The notes under the pieces were generated by a model, which did not search any database, was not told where the DNA came from, and saw only the letters and a list, made by a program, of their open reading frames with translations. From Gammaproteobacteria bacterium (GTDB lineage: Bacteria; Pseudomonadota; Gammaproteobacteria; Pseudomonadales; Halieaceae): 64,000 bases of DNA. This document shows positions 8,986-17,961 of this stretch, one piece after another (position 1 is the first letter of the stretch; every line of letters begins with the position of its first letter). A program made the translations under genes and the position numbers. The stretch spans positions 1-64,000 of the forward strand of contig JANSYN010000017.1 in NCBI GenBank assembly GCA_024742415.1, written 5' to 3'.

Positions 8986-10977
8986 TCACCGAATGGCACA
9001 GGCAGCGCGGCTGCAATTTTGTCCGGCCAATGCGATATCGGCCTCGGTGATAATGCCGTCCTGGTTCACATCGCGTCGATCACCGGCCTGCACCGCTTCA
9101 CCGATGGCAAACCAGATGATCACCACATCGTTGAAGTCCACATCTGCATCCCCGTCTACATCACCCTCAGGAAGCACCGGCTCCAGGCGGAACAGGTTGC
9201 CCGATGCCAGCTCGGCGACATAGAGCTCGCCGGCGCTATCTTCACCGAAGGTCGAGACACCGGCGAGTTCGTTCGCCGGTGCCACCACGCGCATGGCAAA
9301 TCCGTCATCAGGGCCTGACAGCGCGCGCAGGCTGGACTGGCAGAAGTCCGTGAAAAAATACTGTCCCTGCAAAAGGGGATAACGGCTGCCGCGATACACC
9401 CTGCCCCCAGTGATCGAGCAGCCGCCCGGCGAGGCCGAATGGAAATAAGTATGCACCGGCGCCAGATAATCCAGGCGGCAACCCAGCGGTTCAAATTCCT
9501 CACCGCCTTCGAAGCAGTCCCAACCGAGGTTCGCGCCACCACCACTGCCGGCAGGAATAAAGTTGACTTCTTCGACCTCGCGTTGGCCGACGTCGGCAAT
9601 CCAGAGGTCACCGGTTACGCTGTCGAACGTGAAGCGCCAGGGATTGCGCAGGCCCAGAGCGTAAATCTCGTCACAGCCGGCACCGCCTTTACCATCGTCA
9701 AACGCATTGCCCGATGGAATGCGATAACCAGAGCCGGCAAGCAAGTTGCAGTCGGGCGCAGCATCCGGTTCCTCAGATGTCGCATCTACATCAATGCGCA
9801 GCAGTTTGCCGAGCAAGGTAGACGTATTCTGGCCGTTACTGAAAGGGTCGCCGCCACTGCCGCCGTCGCCGGATGCAATATAGAGATAACCATCCGGACC
9901 AAAGTGCAGGTCGCCGGCATTATGATTGGCAAACGGTTGGAAAAACTCCAGCAAAACGGTTTCGCTGTCAGCACTGGCCCTGTTTCCGTCAGCGGTCGCC
10001 TGAAAACGTGAAACGCGTGAGCGCGTTTCGCCGTCGCCGATGGCTACAGTGTAGTAAACATAGAAAAAGCGATTGGCGGTAAAGTCGGGGTGAAACGCAA
10101 GGCCAAGCAGCCCCAACTCGCTGGCAGTGCTCAACACCTGCCCGCGAATATCCAGAAACGCACCTGGCAGGACACTGCCATCAGACTCAACGATCCGAAT
10201 AGCGCCGGCACGCTCAGCCACAAACAGGCGTTCATCCGCGGCATGGGCAATTACCGTGGGTTGTGACAGCCCCTGGGCAAACAGGCGTGAGGTCATATCG
10301 GCCGACTTGTCCGCGGGCGGCCTGGGCGGCAGTTGCGCGGCGCCGTTCTCAATGCGCAGGCTGTGACGGGTTGACGCAATGGCATCGCCGCGTATATCCA
10401 GCGCACCATTACTGGAGTTTCCCGCCGCATACAGGGTGACGTCGGTGTTGTAGGAAGGCGCAATGTAGCGAAACACAAAGGTGACGAGATCACCTTCAAA
10501 CGCCTTCGGATGCTTGTGCACCAACTCGCCCTTGTCGATCTGCAGATCCTGGTCAAACGGTTCCAGGGTACCTGCGTCGTCCGAGACCGAGATGCCAACA
10601 CCGGCCGTGCGGGCAGGCCCCCCCAGCATCACCACAAAAAAATTCTGGCTGGCACCGGCGTTCATGCGCGATGGACCCACAATGCCGATGCCCGGTGCCG
10701 TTGCACCGTTGGCAGTGTGGCACACACTGCACACCGCGCCACCGCTGTCCTGCGGTGCACCGGAGAAACCACTGCGCCCTCCTTCACTGGCGGCAACAAA
10801 ACTACCCGGGGCCACAGACAGGCCAAGGGCAAGCAGGAACCATCCCAGGCGCTGGCGGTGCACACTGCATCTTCGCGAGCGCCGCACGACCAGAGCTGCC
10901 CCGGGCGATCTCCGCCCTTCACCAAAAACACGACCTGCCTGCATCAATTCCTGCTCCTTTTTACTCGTTCCACTCAT
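8986..10977 (-). CDS. Exported GSDH-type sugar dehydrogenase with haem-like N-domain and dockerin-like tail
   Basis: Three-part exported protein. After a twin-basic, hydrophobic leader comes a domain of about 150 residues with a CSVCH haem-type motif and beta-strands, resembling the choice-of-anchor/Reeler-like domains of secreted proteins. Then follows a soluble aldose-dehydrogenase (GSDH/HHIP-like) propeller with the family motifs GLLGLAFHPDF, NHNAGDLHFGPDGYLYI and GLRNPWRF. The last 60 residues hold two EF-hand-like calcium loops (DVDGDADVDFND, DVNQDGIITEAD), as in dockerins. The ATG at 10977 is preferred because it lies just after the upstream gene's stop; an open frame extends to 11052 inside that gene. 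It is third in an apparent sigma/anti-sigma operon. Confidence 0.8.
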   Translation of the reverse strand: MSGTSKKEQELMQAGRVFGEGRRSPGAALVVRRSRRCSVHRQRLGWFLLALGLSVAPGSFVAASEGGRSGFSGAPQDSGGAVCSVCHTANGATAPGIGIVGPSRMNAGASQNFFVVMLGGPARTAGVGISVSDDAGTLEPFDQDLQIDKGELVHKHPKAFEGDLVTFVFRYIAPSYNTDVTLYAAGNSSNGALDIRGDAIASTRHSLRIENGAAQLPPRPPADKSADMTSRLFAQGLSQPTVIAHAADERLFVAERAGAIRIVESDGSVLPGAFLDIRGQVLSTASELGLLGLAFHPDFTANRFFYVYYTVAIGDGETRSRVSRFQATADGNRASADSETVLLEFFQPFANHNAGDLHFGPDGYLYIASGDGGSGGDPFSNGQNTSTLLGKLLRIDVDATSEEPDAAPDCNLLAGSGYRIPSGNAFDDGKGGAGCDEIYALGLRNPWRFTFDSVTGDLWIADVGQREVEEVNFIPAGSGGGANLGWDCFEGGEEFEPLGCRLDYLAPVHTYFHSASPGGCSITGGRVYRGSRYPLLQGQYFFTDFCQSSLRALSGPDDGFAMRVVAPANELAGVSTFGEDSAGELYVAELASGNLFRLEPVLPEGDVDGDADVDFNDVVIIWFAIGEAVQAGDRRDVNQDGIITEADIALAGQNCSRAACAIR

Positions 10978-10987
10978 GTCACCCACA

Positions 10988-11911
10988 TTACTCGCGGCTC
11001 GCCAGCATCGCCACCGCCACAACGGCAAAATCACAGCTGCGCGTGAACGCATCCACGGGCTGGTCTATCGCAGCGACCAGATTGCGCGTAACGCGCGATG
11101 GATGCTGTTTCAGCACGGGTTGCAGAGCCGCCAGAGTCTGGTCGGCCTGCAGGAAGAAGGCTTCTGATCCATTGAGCTGACACTTGAACCGCGCCAGAGT
11201 TGCCAGCCGCCCCGATGCTACAAGGGCGTCGCGCACCGCAGGCTCTAATTCCTGCAGCGCATCGTCAAGGGGCATTTCTGTGAGCCAGTTGTCGGGAAAA
11301 TCCCCTCCCAGCTGATCCAGCCCCGCACGCAGACCCAGGTACAGCGCCTGCTGCTCGGCGCTCGCGGTAACCGGGGCAGTCGCACCGCGCACTGTCCTGC
11401 CGGGCAGCGTCGACGGCGGCGCCTGCCACTGGCCGGCATACTCATCATAGAGCTGGTCAACAGTCCCCGGCGCGGCGGCCTCCTCCTGGCCGGGGATGAT
11501 CAGCACCACCACCAGCGCGGCGGCAGCAAAGGAGCCCACTCCCGCCGGAACCGCCATGTGCTCGCGCAGCCAGCCCGCGACACGACCGACAACCGAGGTG
11601 GCCTCACCGGAGGCCTGCGTGGCGGCTTGCCGCGCTGTCTGAGACTGCGCAGAAGCGTCCATGTGCAGATTGGCGTCAAGGGTAGCCTGGGCCGACACCA
11701 CGTTCATCCAACGCTGGTAAAGCTGCTGATCCTGCGCGAGGTACCCCAGCACCTGGGCGCGACGCGTGGCATCCAGAGAGCCCTCGTACAGCGCGGTAAA
11801 TTCCTCAATCGTGGGCGGCTCGCCCACGGTAGCGCCCGCCGCTTGTGTCAGGCGCAGGCCAAGCAGGGCGCTGGCACGCGCCCTGGGGTCGCTACTGTCT
11901 ATCTGATCCAT
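10988..11911 (-). CDS. Putative anti-sigma factor (membrane protein)
   Basis: No family was recognised with certainty. The first 120 residues are helical and soluble (EEFTALYEGSL, then a helix-rich stretch like the N-domain of anti-sigma factors but without a zinc HxxxCxxC motif). One transmembrane helix lies at about 127-143, followed by a 160-residue Ala/Pro/Leu-rich periplasmic part. Topology and position, directly downstream of an ECF-like sigma gene and 10 bp before the exported dehydrogenase, suggest that it holds the sigma factor at the membrane. That role is inferred from context. Confidence 0.6.
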   Translation of the reverse strand: MDQIDSSDPRARASALLGLRLTQAAGATVGEPPTIEEFTALYEGSLDATRRAQVLGYLAQDQQLYQRWMNVVSAQATLDANLHMDASAQSQTARQAATQASGEATSVVGRVAGWLREHMAVPAGVGSFAAAALVVVLIIPGQEEAAAPGTVDQLYDEYAGQWQAPPSTLPGRTVRGATAPVTASAEQQALYLGLRAGLDQLGGDFPDNWLTEMPLDDALQELEPAVRDALVASGRLATLARFKCQLNGSEAFFLQADQTLAALQPVLKQHPSRVTRNLVAAIDQPVDAFTRSCDFAVVAVAMLASRE

Positions 11912-12011
11912 GGAACACCGCTGTTATGCCGAACCGGCCCTCTACCAGGGCATTCCGGCGCCTCATCAACTGTCTTAGACGGCCACGCAGGGGCACTCGA
12001 ACAATACCTGA

Positions 12012-12926
12012 TCATACTTTGCCCTCCAGGTCTTCCAGCGATAAACCACACTCCTGCAGTGCCTGCGCAATTCTGGCGAGCGCAGCGTTCACGATGCGAC
12101 CGGCCTGGTGTGAGGCCATCCCCAGGGCTTTGGAGGCGGCGGTCTTTGAAAACCCCTCGACGAAAATCATGCGCAGCAGCAGGCGCTCTTCATCTGATAG
12201 GCTTAACTTCTGGCTGAAGTTCGATAACTCGCCCGCAACGCGTTCGGCGCAGGCTGCGGCGTCATCGCGGCTCTGGCGGGAAAAGGCCCCCTGCGCTGCC
12301 TCACCTGCGGTGATAGAACGCAGCATCAGCACGACCTCGCCCAGGGCGCCTTCCTCCAGCGGCAATTCCGCCATCTCCGGGTCAGTATCCACCTGCTGCG
12401 CGTCGCTGAGCAGTTCCAGGTCGTCACGCAGTTCATGGTCCATCGCGGTTACGCCGCAATTGGGCAGGCGGGCCTTTATCGTGCGCGCCACGTCGTACAG
12501 CATTTGCGGTTCGCGCGCGCGGTTAATGCAGAGTCGATCCACCACGCTGGTCAACAACTGGCGCTCCAGGCAGAGCATCTTCCACATCTGCACCCACAAT
12601 TCACCCTGCTCCTGTAGCCAGCGCGGCGGACGCGGGCGACCGAAACGTTGGCGCGAGAACTCTTCGATAAGGTTACTGGCCAGGGAATACAGGTAAGTCG
12701 TTGGCTGTGCGTTGCCCTTGAAAGCCCGGCAGCGCGCCCAGTCATCTTCGGCCAGTGCCGCCAGGACATGCGTGACAGCTTCTTCTGCCAGCACGCCATT
12801 GTTGAAACGCTTCGCGGCGAGCTTGTCAAAGGCGCGCATCGACGCCTGATCGAAGACCAGGGCAGGCCAATCGATAGTGGCATGGCCAGCGGGTGATCCG
12901 CCCGCCGTGCTTGCCGAGGTAGTCAC
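12012..12926 (-). CDS. ECF-like RNA polymerase sigma factor
   Basis: The N-terminal half resembles sigma region 2: a helix with the AKRF and AEEAVTHVLAAL signatures, then FKGNAQPTTYLYSLASNLIEEFSRQRFGR, which aligns with the region 2.3/2.4 pattern of ECF factors. The C-terminal 65 residues look like region 4, with a helix-turn-helix around LSDEERLLLRMIFVEGFSKTAASKALGM. A 100-residue acidic insert separates the two, so the protein (304 residues) is longer than a usual ECF factor. It heads a minus-strand set with the anti-sigma-like and dehydrogenase genes. The upstream region contains a 10-bp direct repeat at 22-bp spacing. Confidence 0.72.
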   Translation of the reverse strand: MTTSASTAGGSPAGHATIDWPALVFDQASMRAFDKLAAKRFNNGVLAEEAVTHVLAALAEDDWARCRAFKGNAQPTTYLYSLASNLIEEFSRQRFGRPRPPRWLQEQGELWVQMWKMLCLERQLLTSVVDRLCINRAREPQMLYDVARTIKARLPNCGVTAMDHELRDDLELLSDAQQVDTDPEMAELPLEEGALGEVVLMLRSITAGEAAQGAFSRQSRDDAAACAERVAGELSNFSQKLSLSDEERLLLRMIFVEGFSKTAASKALGMASHQAGRIVNAALARIAQALQECGLSLEDLEGKV

Positions 12927-13440
12927 TTGAAGGTCACTTTCCTACTACTCAACCCGGTTGATTGACGTGGATTAATGCCCGTGGAGCAGGACGCTGACGC
13001 CCGTGGAGTATTGTCCAATAAGTCCGACAAATCAATTTTCGCCCTGCCCTGTCCGGCTGCAGCCTGTTTGCCCTTTCGCTAATCGTGCCGTTCACTTTGC
13101 GCAGTGTGTCCGTCTACTTTCAATACGAAGGCGCTGGCCACGCTGTCAGCAGAAGGAGCAAGACCGCAGCGCATGCGGCGGTACTGACAATAATGAAACC
13201 GTAACGAGGAGACAGTGATGCAATCGACAGCCCATGCAACCCGCACAACATCTGTTCCCGGCAAAAACGCCTGCAGCCCCGCCAACGGCGCCGGAATGCC
13301 CCAGCAGAATACCGTGACATCGCGCCTGTACCGGAACTTGCGAAGCGCGCGACTATACTACTACTGCGGCTACAAACGGATTAGGATACTTTAATGCAGT
13401 GCCAGCCTGTGGCACCCATAACCAAGGGTAGGTCAAGACC
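12927..13440. other. Divergent intergenic region with a 10-bp direct repeat
   Basis: This gap separates the minus-strand sigma gene from the plus-strand OmpA-like gene and must hold both promoters. The word GCCCGTGGAG occurs twice, at 12977-12986 and 12999-13008, 22 bp apart (two helical turns), 50-80 bp upstream of the sigma start; it could bind a regulator. No open frame in 13010-13440 looks coding, and no terminator or RNA gene was recognised. Confidence 0.5.
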
Positions 13441-13989
13441 ATGAAGCGTATTTCACTGAAGAAGATAATTGTACCGGGCACCGTCGCAGCCATGCTGCAC
13501 CTGGCACCGGCTGGCCTGGCCGATAACGTCCACCTGGGCAAAGACGGCGCGAGCACCGAGGAGATCATCCAGATGCTCAATCCGGAACCGGGCAACGTCA
13601 AGGTTCGCGGCCTGAAGCTCGGCGACGGCGCCAATGCGCGCCCTGCCGAGCCGAAATCGATCTCGCTGGAAGTGTTTTTCGAGTTCGACTCGGCCCGACT
13701 TTCACCCCAGGCTGTCGATCAATTGGCACCGCTGGGAGAGGCTCTGCGCTCTGCACAACTTGAGCAGCTCGACTTTGAACTTGAGGGGCACACTGACGCC
13801 CTGGGTGACGACGACTACAACCAGGACCTCTCGGAGCGCCGCGCGGCATCAGTGCGCGACTACCTGATTGCCCAGTTCGGCATCGCTGAAAGTCGCCTGA
13901 TCTCTACCGGCAAGGGCGAGCAGGAACTGCTGGATCCGGACAACCCGAATTCGGGTGTAAACAGGCGGGTGCGCATCGCTACCCGATAA
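13441..13989 (+). CDS. OmpA-family C-terminal domain protein
   Basis: Exported protein with a signal peptide (MKRISLKK start, cleavage after GLA at about residue 28), a short linker, and an OmpA-like peptidoglycan-binding domain in residues 75-182. Visible motifs are FFEFDSARLSP, the conserved ELEGHTDALGDDDYNQDLSERRA and the closing NRRVRIATR. It has no N-terminal beta-barrel and no lipobox, so it is a soluble periplasmic protein that tethers to the cell wall. A role in anchoring the neighbouring exported proteins to peptidoglycan is possible but only inferred. Confidence 0.88.
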   Translation: MKRISLKKIIVPGTVAAMLHLAPAGLADNVHLGKDGASTEEIIQMLNPEPGNVKVRGLKLGDGANARPAEPKSISLEVFFEFDSARLSPQAVDQLAPLGEALRSAQLEQLDFELEGHTDALGDDDYNQDLSERRAASVRDYLIAQFGIAESRLISTGKGEQELLDPDNPNSGVNRRVRIATR

Positions 13990-14509
13990 ACACTTCAGGC
14001 AGCGGCGCAACCGCACGGCCTGACTCTCTCCGCTCCGCCAGCATCCCCACTGCGCGGAGCGTTATGTGCAAGACGGCTACCGCCGCAGTACGGCATCCTG
14101 TGTCGATGTTCAGGCACAACAAGGTTGTTCAGATTCCCCGCGCTGTCCCTCTATACAAGTATCACCAACGCGCGAGATCAACCCCATGTTGAACTACAAT
14201 AACAAAATCGCCCTGTACCACGCCTGGCGGTTCGCCGGCACACTAGCCTCTGCACTGGGTCTGCTCGTGGACGGCCCGGATATCAGCAGCATTCTGGCGC
14301 TCGGTTTGGCCCTGGTCTGGCTCTGCCTTCCGGTATCGGCAGATGATGCCGGGCCAGCAGGTAATCCGGCACTCCCGGCGCAGGTGCGAGCCAACTTGCA
14401 GCGCTGTGTCATACGATGGCTTCACCGCAGCCCGCACAGGGGTATACTGTGTACCGACAGGCCAGCGCAAAACCAACGGCAGATCCGCAGCCTGCATCCG
14501 GAGACACAC
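13990..14509 (+). other. Spacer upstream of the orthocaspase gene
   Basis: The frame of the next gene remains open up to 14066, and a segment starting at ATG 14186 includes a hydrophobic stretch. A true signal peptide and a ribosome site (GGAG at 14500-14503) immediately precede ATG 14510, so this 520-bp region is treated as leader. No terminator was seen. Confidence 0.4.
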
Positions 14510-16996
14510 ATGAATTCCATTGGACAGCACCATTCACATCCACGTTTTCGCCACCGGCTGCCGGGCCTGCTATGTGCGATCTTACTCGCAGCCGCTACTC
14601 CCACCCACGCCGCAGCGCCTGACATACAGCGTGCAGATGAATTGCTTCCCGTTGACTGCCTGCTGCCAGGGGCCGTCAGAAAGCTGGGCGGCCAGCTGAC
14701 CTACCTGACCGCGCGACGCCCAATCAAGACCACCGGCGTGAACTGCGAAATTCGCGGCGGGGAATACGTGCTGTACGATCGCGCCAACTACAAGACCTCA
14801 CTGGCAATCTGGCTGCCGCAGGCGGAAGCGGGCGATCCGAAAGCGCAGAACTACGTGGGCGAAATTTACGAGAAGGGCCTGGGTACGGAACCAGACTTTG
14901 CGTTGGCGGCCCAGTGGTATCGGAAAGCCGCGGATCAGGACTACGCGCCTGCGCAGGTCAACCTGGGGCAGTTACATGAGTTGGGCAGGGGCGTCGATGC
15001 CGACATGGAACAAGCGATCAGCCTCTATCGTGACGCGGCGGGCATCAAGGGTAAGCAACTGAGTTTTGTGTCCTGGGATTACTCGGAAGAAAAATACGCC
15101 GCCATGACGCAACAGATTGCTGGCCAGGATGCAGCCATGGCGCAGCAACAGCGCAAAATCGAGGAGCTTACCCGCAGGCTCGACGCATCACAAAGCCGCG
15201 AGAGCCAGCTTGTCGCCGAAGTTGCGGCGTCAAGGTCACAGTACCGCCAGGAACTGCTAATGCTGGAAAAGTCCCGCGAGCAGCTCGCCGCCAGGGAGGC
15301 GCAGCTGTCTGCGATCGCGCGCCAGAACTCACAATCTGCCACGGATAAGGCCGAACGCGAGCAACAGGCACGCGCGCTGGCCGCCGAACGCGAAGCCCTC
15401 GCCGACCAACGCTCTGACCTGGAGCAGGAAAAGGCCGCGCTGCGCGAGCAGGCTCAACAGATTGCAGGGCTGGCCAGCCAGACTTCCGCGCAGGATGCAG
15501 CGCTGGCCGCCGAGCGCGCCGCACTGGCCGAACGCACCGATACCGTCGCAGCGCAATTGGCGGAGTTGTCCCTGAAAGAGGCGGCACTGGCCGAGCAGTC
15601 TGTCCAACTGCAACAAGAGCGGCAAAAACTCCAGCAACAGCTCAACCTGGCAGACAACCGTTCGCAAGCCCTGGACGCGCAGCAAAAGGAACTGGAACTC
15701 CTGCGCGCAGAGGTCACCCAGCGCGAGAGCGAGCTGGCCAGCCGGGAGTCTGAACTGTTCAGCAAGAACTCCGAGCTGCAGTCGCTGTCCCAACAGCTGG
15801 CGCTTTTGCAATCACAGCTCAAAGACAATGCCTCGACCGTTGCGACACCGCCAGCGGACACTCCCGATACACCTGAAGCCGGCGCCAAACCGGTGATCGA
15901 AATGATCGAGCCGCGCCTGCTCGCCACGCGCGGCGAAAGGATGGTCGTCAAGACTCGCGCCGGCATCGACCAACGCACTATCATCGGGCGCGTGCTGGGT
16001 CCCAACACTATTATGCAGCTGCTGGTAAATGAGGAGCTGGTGCGGATTGACGAGCGCGGCATATTCCAGCAGCGCATACCGCTGACGGGCAAGGAAACCG
16101 CCGTGACCGTCGTGGCAATTGACGAGTTGGGGTTGCGTTCCGATCTGGAGTTCCTGCTGGGTATAGAGGACACCACGGAAACTGATCTGACCCTGGCCAA
16201 CCAGGGCAAGGAGCAGGTGCAGAATAAAGGACGCAAAGCGCCCAAACTCAACTTTGGGAATTTTCATGCGCTGATCATTGGCAACAAGGACTACCAGACG
16301 CTACCCGACCTCGACACCACGATCACCGACGCTGAGGCGCTGCGCGATGTGTTGAGCACACGCTATGGTTTCAAGACGACCTTGCTCACCGACGCCACGC
16401 GCTACGACATCTTGTCTGCAATGGAAAAACTCCGCCAGGAACTCACCGAAGACGACAATCTCCTCATCTACTACGCCGGTCACGGTGAGCTGGACGAGGT
16501 CAATTCGCGCGGCCACTGGTTGCCCGTAGACGCCGAAGAGGCCAGCCGCGCCAACTGGATATCCAACGTGGCTATCTCCGACATCCTGAACTCAATGAGC
16601 GCGAACAAGGTGCTGGTCATCGCAGACTCCTGCTACTCGGGCTCCATGACGCGCTCCACGCTGGCCCGGCTCGATGCCGGGCGCAGTGATCAGGCCTGGA
16701 TCTCGTGGCTCAAGAAACAAGCCACCAGCCATTCCAGGCTGATTTTCAGTTCGGGCGGAAACTCCCCCGTGCTCGACGGTGGCGGCGGCAAGCACTCTAT
16801 CTTTGCCAAGGCCCTGCTCGACGTGCTCAGCAGCAATGATGGCGTGCTTGAAGGCCGCGAGATTCACGCCCAGGTAGCCCAGGCCGTGAACTACGCGGCA
16901 CTGGCTGCACAGTTTGACCAGACACCACAGTATGCGCCCATCAAGTTTGCCGGCCACGAGGGCGGTGACTTCCTGTTTGTTGCGGCATCGAACTAG
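14510..16996 (+). CDS. Exported orthocaspase (peptidase C14) with SEL1 repeats and a long coiled coil
   Basis: Predicted Arg/Lys-specific cysteine protease of the caspase clan. In order: a signal peptide ending near THAAA (residue 35); two SEL1-like repeats at about 100-175 (KAQNYVGEIYEKGLG, PAQVNLGQLHELGRG); about 240 residues of charged coiled coil (roughly 197-440) with heptads of E, A, Q and L; a beta-rich linker; and a p20-like caspase domain from about 585. The catalytic dyad is intact: H658 in YYAGHGE and C708 in ADSCYSG. The start at 14510 gives a clean signal peptide and ribosome site. The gene is followed 27 bp later by the lipase-like lipoprotein, and with the OmpA gene upstream forms a plus-strand envelope cluster. 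Confidence 0.85.
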   Translation: MNSIGQHHSHPRFRHRLPGLLCAILLAAATPTHAAAPDIQRADELLPVDCLLPGAVRKLGGQLTYLTARRPIKTTGVNCEIRGGEYVLYDRANYKTSLAIWLPQAEAGDPKAQNYVGEIYEKGLGTEPDFALAAQWYRKAADQDYAPAQVNLGQLHELGRGVDADMEQAISLYRDAAGIKGKQLSFVSWDYSEEKYAAMTQQIAGQDAAMAQQQRKIEELTRRLDASQSRESQLVAEVAASRSQYRQELLMLEKSREQLAAREAQLSAIARQNSQSATDKAEREQQARALAAEREALADQRSDLEQEKAALREQAQQIAGLASQTSAQDAALAAERAALAERTDTVAAQLAELSLKEAALAEQSVQLQQERQKLQQQLNLADNRSQALDAQQKELELLRAEVTQRESELASRESELFSKNSELQSLSQQLALLQSQLKDNASTVATPPADTPDTPEAGAKPVIEMIEPRLLATRGERMVVKTRAGIDQRTIIGRVLGPNTIMQLLVNEELVRIDERGIFQQRIPLTGKETAVTVVAIDELGLRSDLEFLLGIEDTTETDLTLANQGKEQVQNKGRKAPKLNFGNFHALIIGNKDYQTLPDLDTTITDAEALRDVLSTRYGFKTTLLTDATRYDILSAMEKLRQELTEDDNLLIYYAGHGELDEVNSRGHWLPVDAEEASRANWISNVAISDILNSMSANKVLVIADSCYSGSMTRSTLARLDAGRSDQAWISWLKKQATSHSRLIFSSGGNSPVLDGGGGKHSIFAKALLDVLSSNDGVLEGREIHAQVAQAVNYAALAAQFDQTPQYAPIKFAGHEGGDFLFVAASN

Positions 16997-17023
16997 GCTA
17001 TCGCCACACCCCGGACACGCACG

Positions 17024-17839
17024 GTGCAGCCCGCGGCGGCCCTACAGACAACGCTGTGTCTTGCAGCGTTAATACTCGGTATGCTGGTGGCGCTGACGGC
17101 CTGCAGCACCGCGCCGCCTTTAAGTGCGCCAACCGCAGACGCCCGGTTGGCGCTGGTTCGGGGCGGCGCTTTCTCTCACCGAACCATCTTCAAGCCAGGC
17201 AGCGGCTCGCGCCTGCATGTTTATATCGAGGGTGATGGCAGGCCGTGGGTAACGCCGCGCAGCATCGCCCGCGACCCGACACCGCGCTCGCCCTTGCTGA
17301 ACCAGCTGATGGCGGCAGACCCGGCTCCCGCCCTGTACCTTGGCCGACCCTGTTACTTCGACACGGGCGATGCCGCCTGTGACGACGCCAAGTGGTGGAC
17401 ATCCCATCGCTATGCAGCAGAAGTGGTGGATAGCCTGCATCAGGCGCTCGCAGGCTATGCCCATCGCTACGATTCCCTGGTGCTTATCGGGCATAGCGGT
17501 GGTGGCACACTGGCATACCTGATGAGCACGCAACGCGATGACGTTGCGGCGCTGGTCACCCTCGCAGGCAATCTCAACGTTAGCTTGTGGACACAGCAGC
17601 ACGGTTACACCCCCCTGACAGGATCGCTGGACCCTGCCCAACGGCCCGCCCTTAAAGACAGCATCAAGCAGCGGCATTACAGGGGCACGCAAGACGAACG
17701 CATCTCGCCTGCGATGATCACCTCGGTCACAGGCCACCAGCCAAACGCCCGCTATATTGAACTTGAGGGCGCCGATCACAGCTGCTGCTGGGCCTCTCAC
17801 TGGCCGCAGATTTTGCAGGACCTTGCAGTCGGCAGGTAA
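17024..17839 (+). CDS. Alpha/beta-hydrolase-fold lipoprotein
   Basis: Predicted outer-membrane-anchored esterase or lipase. A GTG start is followed by a signal peptide with a lipobox (LTACST, Cys at about 28). The nucleophile elbow GHSGGG places the active Ser at 158; a candidate acid lies in the region after residue 220 and a His in ADHSCCW near the C terminus. The conserved YLGRPCYFD segment is seen in a small family of bacterial hydrolases of unknown substrate. The 27-bp gap from the orthocaspase gene suggests one transcript. Confidence 0.78.
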   Translation: MQPAAALQTTLCLAALILGMLVALTACSTAPPLSAPTADARLALVRGGAFSHRTIFKPGSGSRLHVYIEGDGRPWVTPRSIARDPTPRSPLLNQLMAADPAPALYLGRPCYFDTGDAACDDAKWWTSHRYAAEVVDSLHQALAGYAHRYDSLVLIGHSGGGTLAYLMSTQRDDVAALVTLAGNLNVSLWTQQHGYTPLTGSLDPAQRPALKDSIKQRHYRGTQDERISPAMITSVTGHQPNARYIELEGADHSCCWASHWPQILQDLAVGR

Positions 17840-17917
17840 GCCCCTGCTTGATGGGCGTCGCCCATACGGAGTGCACACATACCGCGAATACAAAACCGGT
17901 AACAGAAAAACAGGAGC

Positions 17918-17945
17918 AAAAAAAAGGCCGCCCCGGTGGCGGCCT
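17918..17945 (-). terminator. Rho-independent terminator of the autotransporter-type gene
   Basis: Perfect 8-bp stem AGGCCGCC / GGCGGCCT (17925-17932 and 17938-17945) with a 5-nt loop. On the minus strand it is followed by a run of eight T. It lies 17 bp beyond the stop codon of the minus-strand gene. Confidence 0.9.
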
Positions 17946-17961
17946 GTTACTGGACTGCGAT

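Noticed and set aside
13079-13320. Two short minus-strand open frames upstream of the OmpA-like gene
   Set aside because: They overlap each other, lack ribosome sites and show no coding composition.
14066-14509. Extended N-terminus of the orthocaspase
   Set aside because: A good ribosome site and signal peptide start at 14510; the upstream part looks like leader.
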